This document shows positions 1 through 4,615 of a DNA stretch of 7,694 nucleotides, piece after piece. The notes below the pieces were generated by a model. The model made no database searches. It saw only the letters and a program-made list of their open reading frames with translations, and was not told where the DNA came from. Numbering within the stretch: position 1 is the stretch's first letter; every line of letters begins with the position of its first letter. Position numbers and translations under genes: made by a program. This DNA is from an uncultured Lachnospiraceae bacterium (lineage in GTDB: Bacteria > Bacillota > Clostridia > Lachnospirales > Lachnospiraceae). The stretch lies in NCBI GenBank assembly GCA_947589175.1, contig CANPZR010000114.1, forward strand, positions 1 through 7,694, read 5' to 3'.

Positions 1-73
1 GCTGTTTGAGCACGCGATGAGGCTGCGGGACGAGGGAAAAAGGGTGGAGCTCTGGGGACAAGGAGGGGCGTAA
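1..73 (+). CDS. C-terminal tail of an unidentified protein (possibly HisZ/HisS-like), 5' partial
   Basis: An open frame beginning at base 2 runs to a TAA at 71-73 and gives 23 residues, with the core HAMRLRDEGKRVEL. This alternating helix then strand, with the pattern LRxEGxxVEL, resembles the C-terminal end of histidyl-tRNA-synthetase-like proteins, including the ATP-phosphoribosyltransferase regulatory subunit HisZ. That assignment is recognition from a very short tail and is weak. The stop codon directly abuts the cobQ ATG, and the cobQ ribosome binding site (AAGGAGG, 60-66) lies inside this gene. The two are therefore probably co-transcribed and may be translationally coupled. Another cobalamin-pathway protein cannot be excluded. 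Confidence 0.5.
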   Translation, partial: LFEHAMRLRDEGKRVELWGQGGA

Positions 74-1657
74 ATGACGAAGGTAATCATGATACAGGGA
101 ACGATGTCGAGCGCGGGCAAGAGCTTTCTGGCTGCGGGGCTGTGCCGGATTTTCCGGCAGGACGGCTATCGGACGGCGCCCTTTAAGTCCCAGAACATGG
201 CGTTAAATTCGTATATCACGTCGGAGGGGCTGGAGATGGGGCGGGCGCAGGTGATGCAGGCGGAGGCGGCGGGGATTTCGCCGATGGTCTGCATGAACCC
301 CATTTTGCTAAAGCCCACCAGCCATACCGGCTCGCAGGTGATCGTGAACGGGGAAGTGCTGGGGAACATGAGCGCGAGGGAGTATTTTTCCTACAAAAAA
401 AAGCTGGTCCCCTTTATCGGGGAGGCGTTTGAAAAGCTGTCGAAGCTCTGCGATATTATTGTGATCGAGGGGGCGGGCAGTCCGGCGGAGATCAATTTAA
501 AGGAAAATGATATCGTGAATATGGGGCTCGCGCGGATGGTGGACGCCCCGGTGCTCCTGGCGGGGGACATCGACCGGGGCGGCGTGTTCGCCCAGCTTTT
601 GGGGACGCTGATGCTGCTGGAGCCAGAGGAGAGGGAGCGCGTGAGGGGGCTTGTCATCAACAAGTTCCGAGGGGACAAATCCATCTTGGATCCCGGCATT
701 GAGATGCTGGAAAAGCGGGGCGGGGTGCCGGTGACGGGGGTGATTCCCTTTCTCGATATCCGGCTGGAGGACGAGGACAGCCTGACCGGGCGGTTTGATA
801 GACGGGAGACGGGGCTGGTCGATATAGCCGTCATACGGTATCCGCGGATTTCCAATTTTACGGATTTTAATGTGTTTGAAAATAGTCCGGACGTGTCCGT
901 CCGCTATGTCGCGTCGGCGTCGGAGCTTGGCAGCCCGGACCTCATTTTTCTTCCGGGGAGCAAAAATACGATGGGGGATCTGAAATGGATGCGCCAGAAC
1001 GGGCTGGAGGCCGCGGTGAAGAAAATGGCGGCGCGGGGCGTTCCGGTATTCGGCGTCTGCGGCGGATTTCAAATGTTAGGCGACGGGATTTCCGATCCGG
1101 ACGGAGTAGAGGAGGGAGGGAGCGTCCGCGGAATGGAGCTTCTTCCCGTGCGCACGGTCCTGACGGGGAAAAAGGAGAGACGGCAGGCAGCGGGCGCGAT
1201 TCCAGAGCTTCCTGGAGTCTTGGGCGGACTCATGGGCTGCCACTATGAAGGGTACGAAATCCACATGGGGCGGACGCATAGGGCGGATATAGATGCGGGC
1301 AATACAGGCGCGGGGGCACCCGCACCGGAACGGAGTGAAATGCGAGTAGGGAGTGAAACATCGTCCCCGGCTTCGGGACGGAGCGAGACGGGAGCAGATG
1401 AGATAATGCCGCCCGTGATTTCGGATGCGAAAAATGTGTACGGGACCTACATTCACGGCCTTTTTGACGCGGGAGATACGGCGGAGCGTCTGTTGCGGGC
1501 GCTGGCAGAGAAAAAGGGAGTCAGCCTCCGGGCGGGGGAGAGCATGGATTACCGGAGCTTTAAGGAAAAGCAGTACGACGCGCTGGCAGACGCGCTGCGG
1601 GCGCACATGAATATGGAGGAGATTTATGGGATGCTTAAAGACGCCCGTCTGGCGTGA
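74..1657 (+). CDS. cobQ: Cobyric acid synthase (glutamine-hydrolysing), CobQ/CbiP
   Basis: This cytoplasmic enzyme of adenosylcobalamin synthesis uses ATP and glutamine to amidate corrin side-chain carboxylates (b, d, e, g) of adenosylcobyrinic acid a,c-diamide, giving cobyric acid. The N-terminal half is a DTBS/BioD-like ATPase domain with a P-loop-like GTMSSAGKS at residues 9-17, the family hallmark KSQNMALNSYIT near 38-49, and EGAGSPAEINL near 133-143. The C-terminal half is a class I glutamine amidotransferase domain: nucleophile Cys329 in GVCGGFQML and His461 in TYIHGLFD. At 527 aa it is slightly longer than typical family members (about 500), because of a low-complexity stretch at roughly residues 405-450. 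The start at 74 is supported by AAGGAGG at 60-66 and by the P-loop position. The 3' end overlaps cobT by 32 nt. Symbol could equally be cbiP. Confidence 0.96.
   Translation: MTKVIMIQGTMSSAGKSFLAAGLCRIFRQDGYRTAPFKSQNMALNSYITSEGLEMGRAQVMQAEAAGISPMVCMNPILLKPTSHTGSQVIVNGEVLGNMSAREYFSYKKKLVPFIGEAFEKLSKLCDIIVIEGAGSPAEINLKENDIVNMGLARMVDAPVLLAGDIDRGGVFAQLLGTLMLLEPEERERVRGLVINKFRGDKSILDPGIEMLEKRGGVPVTGVIPFLDIRLEDEDSLTGRFDRRETGLVDIAVIRYPRISNFTDFNVFENSPDVSVRYVASASELGSPDLIFLPGSKNTMGDLKWMRQNGLEAAVKKMAARGVPVFGVCGGFQMLGDGISDPDGVEEGGSVRGMELLPVRTVLTGKKERRQAAGAIPELPGVLGGLMGCHYEGYEIHMGRTHRADIDAGNTGAGAPAPERSEMRVGSETSSPASGRSETGADEIMPPVISDAKNVYGTYIHGLFDAGDTAERLLRALAEKKGVSLRAGESMDYRSFKEKQYDALADALRAHMNMEEIYGMLKDARLA
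1300..1400 (+). repeat. Imperfect repeat cluster inserted in frame within cobQ
   Basis: This stretch of cobQ holds related units: GGAACGGAGTGAAATG at 1327-1342, a shorter GGGAGTGAAAC at 1349-1359, and GGGACGGAGCGAGACG at 1375-1390. The first and last match at 12 of 16 positions. A 6-bp inverted repeat, CGTCCC (1362-1367) with GGGACG (1375-1380), lies between them. In the protein this gives the motifs ERSEM, VGSET and GRSET in a Gly/Ser/Ala/Glu-rich segment between the two amidotransferase catalytic residues, where the family usually has a short loop. The pattern suggests insertion of a small palindromic repeat element that stayed in frame. That origin is inference; simple repeat expansion is the alternative. 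Confidence 0.5.
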
Positions 1658-2723
1658 CTATTCCAGAGAGGAGCTTTTGCGGCTGAAGGCGGAGCCGTTA
1701 GATGAAATGGCGCGGGCGCGCGTCCGGAAAAACTGGGACGCGGTGGCAAAGCCGTTAGACGGCATGGGGAGATTTGAGGAGCTGACGGCGCAGATCGGCG
1801 GAATTACCGGCACAGAGCGGCTGGCGATAGACCGCAAGGCCATTCTTGTCATGTGCGCCGACAACGGCATTGTGGAGGAGGGCGTGAGCCAGTCCGGGCA
1901 GGAGGTGACGGCGGCGGTGGCGGCGTCGATGGCGGCGGGGAAATCCTCGGTGTGCAGGATGGCAAGGGCCATCCGGGCCGACGTCATTCCGGTGGATATC
2001 GGCATCTGTCAGGGAGAGCCGATTTCTGGGCTGTGGAACCGGAAAATCCGGCGCGGCACGAGAAATTTCCGAAGGGAGCCCGCCATGACGGAAAAAGAGA
2101 CCATCTGCGCCATAGCCGTGGGAATTGATATGGCGGCGTGGTGCGCGGAGGACGGAGTCCAGATTCTCGGACTGGGAGAGATGGGAATCGGGAACACGAC
2201 CACGAGTAGTGCGGTGACGGCGGCGCTCCTCGGCTGCAGTGCGAGCGAGGTCACGGGCCGAGGGGCCGGTCTGGACGATGAGGGGCTGGCCCGCAAGAGA
2301 AAGATAATCGCGGACGCCATAGAAAAGTACGATCTGTACCGCGCGGACGCGCTCACGGTTCTTCAGACGGTGGGAGGATTGGATATCGCGGGACTGGCGG
2401 GAGCTTGCATCGGGGGCGCGCTCTTTCACATTCCGGTGGTGGCGGACGGCGTGATCAGCCTGGCGGCGGCGCTTGTGGCGGAGAAGCTGGTCCCCGGCAC
2501 GAGAGAGTATATTCTGCCGTCCCACAGGGGAAAGGAGCCCGCGGCAGGGCGGCTCGAAAAGGAATTAAAATTAGAGCCGGTCATCGACGCCCAGATGGCT
2601 CTGGGCGAGGGAACGGGGGCTGTCATGATGTTATCTTTGCTGGATCTGGCCCTGAGTGTTTACTGTGGAGGGACTACTTTTAACAAAATCCGGATAGAAC
2701 CTTATCAGAGGGTAAAGGATTGA
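1626..2723 (+). CDS. cobT: Nicotinate-nucleotide--dimethylbenzimidazole phosphoribosyltransferase, CobT
   Basis: CobT transfers phosphoribose from nicotinate mononucleotide to a lower-ligand base such as 5,6-dimethylbenzimidazole. This gives alpha-ribazole phosphate for nucleotide loop assembly of cobalamin. At 365 aa it is close to the family length of about 350-360. Visible hallmarks are MCADNGIVEEGVSQSGQEVT from residue 76, LGLGEMGIGNTTTSSA at about 181-196, and LGEGTGAVMM near 326-335. Glu328 in the last motif matches the position of the catalytic base Glu317 of Salmonella CobT. The start lies inside the end of cobQ in another frame, with a GGAGGAG-like ribosome binding site at 1615-1621, so translation is probably coupled to cobQ. 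The base actually used cannot be read from the sequence, since CobT homologues accept several benzimidazoles or purines. Confidence 0.96.
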   Translation: MGCLKTPVWRDYSREELLRLKAEPLDEMARARVRKNWDAVAKPLDGMGRFEELTAQIGGITGTERLAIDRKAILVMCADNGIVEEGVSQSGQEVTAAVAASMAAGKSSVCRMARAIRADVIPVDIGICQGEPISGLWNRKIRRGTRNFRREPAMTEKETICAIAVGIDMAAWCAEDGVQILGLGEMGIGNTTTSSAVTAALLGCSASEVTGRGAGLDDEGLARKRKIIADAIEKYDLYRADALTVLQTVGGLDIAGLAGACIGGALFHIPVVADGVISLAAALVAEKLVPGTREYILPSHRGKEPAAGRLEKELKLEPVIDAQMALGEGTGAVMMLSLLDLALSVYCGGTTFNKIRIEPYQRVKD

Positions 2724-2854
2724 TAGAAGAATAGCTTATAATAAAAAAATTAAAATATCATAAAAGAATAATAAAAGAGTAAAATTGTAAACTTTTGGTT
2801 TTCCCTGATAGTCATATTGTATAAAATGTCCGCAATTACTGACTGGAGGGAAAT
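2724..2854. promoter_or_regulatory. AT-rich intergenic region with a tentative promoter for the LytTR gene
   Basis: This gap of about 130 bases is very AT-rich compared with cobT. It includes a near-tandem ATAAAAGAAT/ATAAAAGAGT stretch around 2760-2780. A -10-like TATAAA at 2820-2825 has a possible -35 TTGGTT at 2795-2800, but the 19-nt spacer is long, so the promoter call is weak. A clear ribosome binding site, GGAGGG (2844-2849), precedes the ATG at 2855. No convincing hairpin terminator for the cob operon is visible here. Confidence 0.35.
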
Positions 2855-3598
2855 ATGAGGGAAATATTGATAATTGAGGATAGGGAGGATGAGAGAAGCG
2901 AACTGAGACAGCTGGTAAACCAGATAGACGCCGGGGCGGTAGTCTATGAAACAGACAGCGAAGAAAAGGCCTATGCCATCGCCATGAAAAGATTGATCGA
3001 TCTGTTTCTGGTAGACATTATACTTCATCCCCAAAGGCCGGGCAGCAGCCTGTCTGGAGCCGTATTTGCACAGAATGTGCGGGGAGTGAAAAAGTACCGC
3101 TTCACGCCGATTATTTTTGTCACAGGCATTGCCGACCCACAGTTGAATCTGCTCAATATTGTGCGGCGCTGCAGCATAATCCGAAAGCCGTACAACAGAG
3201 AGCGCATGAAAAGCGCTCTGTTTGCGGCTCTGCATTTTCACACAGAAGATATTTCAGAAAAACGCATTTTCTTTCGATCCGACGGGGCGCTGGAGTCGGT
3301 GCCGGCCACCGAGATTATCTATGCGGACTCTTTTCGGCGCCGGCTGCATATTGAGGCGGTGCATCAGGAGTTTGAACTGTCAGGAAAGACCTGCAAGTCA
3401 TTGTTTGAGGATTTGAATTCCGATGATTTCGTGTGGTGCAGGAAAGGGACCGTTGTGAATTTGAATTTTATAAAAAAGGTCGATCCGGTCAACCGCTATA
3501 TTTACCTCAAAATGACCCAGTCCGTGCTGGAAATCGGTCCCACGATCAAGAAGACGTTTATGGCGGAATTAAAAGAAAGATTTCCGCCGATTAATTAA
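2855..3598 (+). CDS. LytTR-family response regulator transcription factor (orphan)
   Basis: This is a 247-aa response regulator of the AgrA/LytR type. The N-terminal receiver domain (about residues 1-125) shows the acidic pocket Glu8/Asp9 in LIIEDRED, the predicted phosphoacceptor Asp54 in FLVDIIL, Thr90 in IIFVTGIAD, and the conserved Lys111 in IIRKPY. A LytTR DNA-binding domain follows (about 135-240), with FVWCRKGTVVNLNFIKKVD and the terminal NRYIYLKM...IGPTIKKTFMAEL pattern. Such proteins bind paired sites in promoters, often controlling quorum sensing, bacteriocin or envelope genes. No histidine kinase or peptide gene is adjacent, so partner and targets are unknown. Its base composition is visibly more AT-rich than the cob genes upstream. 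The start is fixed by GGAGGG at 2844-2849. Confidence 0.92.
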   Translation: MREILIIEDREDERSELRQLVNQIDAGAVVYETDSEEKAYAIAMKRLIDLFLVDIILHPQRPGSSLSGAVFAQNVRGVKKYRFTPIIFVTGIADPQLNLLNIVRRCSIIRKPYNRERMKSALFAALHFHTEDISEKRIFFRSDGALESVPATEIIYADSFRRRLHIEAVHQEFELSGKTCKSLFEDLNSDDFVWCRKGTVVNLNFIKKVDPVNRYIYLKMTQSVLEIGPTIKKTFMAELKERFPPIN

Positions 3599-3601
3599 AG
3601 C

Positions 3602-3636
3602 TTGACCTTGACTTTTTTATAGGACACTGCTATAAT
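3602..3636 (+). promoter_or_regulatory. Strong sigma-A-type promoter for tRNA-Gly
   Basis: TTGACT at 3608-3613 and a perfect TATAAT at 3631-3636 are separated by 17 nt. This near-consensus housekeeping promoter ends 13 nt upstream of the tRNA, as expected for a stable RNA gene. A second TTGACC at 3602-3607 abuts the -35 but has a non-standard 23-nt spacer. Confidence 0.88.
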
Positions 3637-3649
3637 ATATAACGTTGAT

Positions 3650-3720
3650 GCGGGTGTAGTTCAGTGGTAGAACACTAGCCTTCCAAGCTAGATATGTGGG
3701 TTCGATTCCCATCACCCGCT
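3650..3720 (+). tRNA. tRNA-Gly (anticodon TCC)
   Basis: The 71-nt sequence folds as a full cloverleaf. The acceptor stem is GCGGGTG (3650-3656) with CACCCGC (3713-3719), and the discriminator is T3720. The D-arm contains AGTGGTAGA. The anticodon stem is CTAGC/GCTAG with the loop CTTCCAA, placing anticodon TCC at 3682-3684, which reads GGA and GGG codons. The T-arm has GTGGG, loop TTCGATT, then CCCAT. The 3' CCA is not encoded; a T-run follows at once, so CCA must be added by the nucleotidyltransferase. The gene stands alone behind its own promoter. Confidence 0.97.
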
Positions 3721-3731
3721 TTTTTTGTACG

Positions 3732-3766
3732 AAAAGGCGCGTGTTGTCGGTCGCGCCTTTTTGTGT
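3732..3766. terminator. Bidirectional intrinsic terminator between tRNA-Gly and the convergent gene
   Basis: AAAAGGCGCG (3732-3741) pairs perfectly with CGCGCCTTTT (3752-3761) around a 10-nt loop. The T-run at 3758-3762 serves the plus strand. On the minus strand the stem ends in the complement of the A-run and is followed by the complement of the T/A-rich stretch at 3720-3735. It therefore probably stops both tRNA-Gly transcription and the minus-strand gene that ends at 3777. Confidence 0.85.
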
Positions 3767-3776
3767 TATTCAGTTG

Positions 3777-4400
3777 CTATTGATAGGTGGCGAGGACGTC
3801 TTTCAGCTTTTCAATGAGCGTGCTCTTTCTGGGATAATCGCTCTGATCCAGATCCGCGATCAGCTGGCTCACCCGTTCGGGGCAGTCCAGCCGGAGGTAA
3901 GTCTGCGCCAGTTCCTCGTAGTCGCTGGCTTTTCGGGAACCGTAGCGGAGAGCGGTCTCATAGCAGTCCCTCGCGTCCGCGTCCAGGCCGGCCTGCGCGC
4001 ATGTGCGGGCCAAATTCGTAAGAATTAGTAAAAAGTTACTGAAATTTTCATCATAATCCGATAATGTCTTGAAATTTCCAACGCCATATGCTAATTTTAA
4101 ATCGGTGTTGGAATATTCAGACAGATCGATCATGGGATTTTGTATGGCCTCACGCAGCTTGCCGACGTAGAGCAGCACGGAGGCGTCCGTGGTATCCGGA
4201 GCCGGAAGCTCCGCGGGATCGATCTGAATGAGCGGCAGATGGGAGATGTCTTTCAGCCTGGTGGAGTTCGCTTCTTCCTCCCTCGCCCAGAAATCATCGG
4301 AGGCTTTCTGCATCATTTTCTGGCGCTTGCGCTGTTCGTAGTACAGCCACGCCACAAAGATCAGAAAACATATAAGATATACTAATATATAATTGCCCAT
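3777..4400 (-). CDS. Membrane-anchored protein with TPR-like helical repeats, function unknown
   Basis: This 207-aa protein is not one I recognise as a named family. Residues about 4-20 form a hydrophobic transmembrane segment (ILVYLICFLIFVAWL), immediately followed by the basic run EQRKRQK. By the positive-inside rule, the rest would be cytoplasmic. A polar linker follows. The last 85 or so residues are helical, with a TPR-like spacing in LARTCAQAGLDADARDCYE and LAQTYLRLDCPERVSQLI, suggesting a protein-binding scaffold. I chose the ATG at 4400. An in-frame TTG at 4406 would add two residues, but lies only 4 nt from the AAAGGA Shine-Dalgarno (complement of 4411-4416), whereas the ATG has a 10-nt spacing. 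It converges on tRNA-Gly and is divergent from the small ORF at 4434. Domain calls are by eye. Confidence 0.82.
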   Translation of the reverse strand: MGNYILVYLICFLIFVAWLYYEQRKRQKMMQKASDDFWAREEEANSTRLKDISHLPLIQIDPAELPAPDTTDASVLLYVGKLREAIQNPMIDLSEYSNTDLKLAYGVGNFKTLSDYDENFSNFLLILTNLARTCAQAGLDADARDCYETALRYGSRKASDYEELAQTYLRLDCPERVSQLIADLDQSDYPRKSTLIEKLKDVLATYQ

Positions 4401-4433
4401 ATACAATAAGTCCTTTCAGAAAGGGGGATCCCC

Positions 4434-4526
4434 ATGTTTAATCGCAAAAAGCAACAGATAATCGCTGCTGTAATCTGCGCCGTTGTAATATTGTCGATGG
4501 TCATTGGCCTGTTGGCGTCCATCTGA
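4434..4526 (+). CDS. 30-aa predicted single-pass membrane micropeptide
   Basis: An ATG at 4434 opens a 30-codon frame ending in TGA (4524-4526). It is preceded by a strong purine-rich ribosome binding site, AAAGGGGG (4419-4426), at normal spacing. The product starts MFNRKKQQ, a basic cytosolic cap, and continues with about 20 hydrophobic residues rich in Ile, Val, Ala and Leu, ending LLASI. This is a clean N-in single transmembrane peptide. Size and layout recall tiny Firmicutes membrane proteins such as the Prli42/DUF4044 type, but I cannot verify homology. It sits alone in the 215-base gap between the divergent minus-strand gene and the VanW-family gene. Its ribosome binding site overlaps the self-complementary GGGGATCCCC at 4423-4432. 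Confidence 0.6.
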   Translation: MFNRKKQQIIAAVICAVVILSMVIGLLASI

Positions 4527-4615
4527 CAATGATTCAATCTGATACCAGTGTAATACAGGATTGAAATTTGTGCAAGTATACAAGTAAAAGTATTTTTAAA
4601 TGGGAGGCAGATAAT
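4527..4615 (+). promoter_or_regulatory. Upstream region of the VanW gene: inverted repeat and candidate promoters
   Basis: TTCAATC at 4533-4539 is perfectly complementary to GATTGAA at 4559-4565, with 19 nt between. It could be an operator, or a weak terminator for the small ORF, but no U-tract follows. Two weak promoter candidates overlap the right arm: TTGAAA (4561-4566) with TAAAAG (4585-4590), and TTGTGC (4568-4573) with TATTTT (4591-4596, 17-nt spacer). The ribosome binding site GGGAGG at 4602-4607 precedes TTG 4616 by 8 nt. Confidence 0.35.

Noticed and set aside
1..73. Cobalamin riboswitch ahead of cobQ
   Set aside because: The region is coding sequence of an upstream gene; no space for a riboswitch. 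It would have to lie outside the window.
497..1072. Long minus-strand open frame opposite cobQ, and similar ones at 391-855 and 1076-1606
   Set aside because: They lie wholly opposite a well-supported cobQ, have no recognisable motifs, and are typical shadows of GC-rich coding DNA.
1755..2525. 256-codon minus-strand open frame opposite cobT
   Set aside because: The product is rich in Arg/His with no family motif, and cobT on the plus strand carries all conserved signatures.
3650..3766. tRNA-linked integration site of a mobile element
   Set aside because: No integrase, no direct repeat of the tRNA 3' end seen in the window; the tRNA is followed at once by a plain terminator.
3696..4028. Plus-strand open frame beginning inside tRNA-Gly
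   Set aside because: It starts in the tRNA T-arm, reads through the terminator hairpin and lies antisense to the TPR-like gene.
4568..4615. Upstream TTG start adding 16 residues to the VanW protein
   Set aside because: There is no good ribosome binding site before 4568, whereas GGGAGG lies 8 nt before TTG 4616, which gives a normal basic-then-hydrophobic N-terminus.
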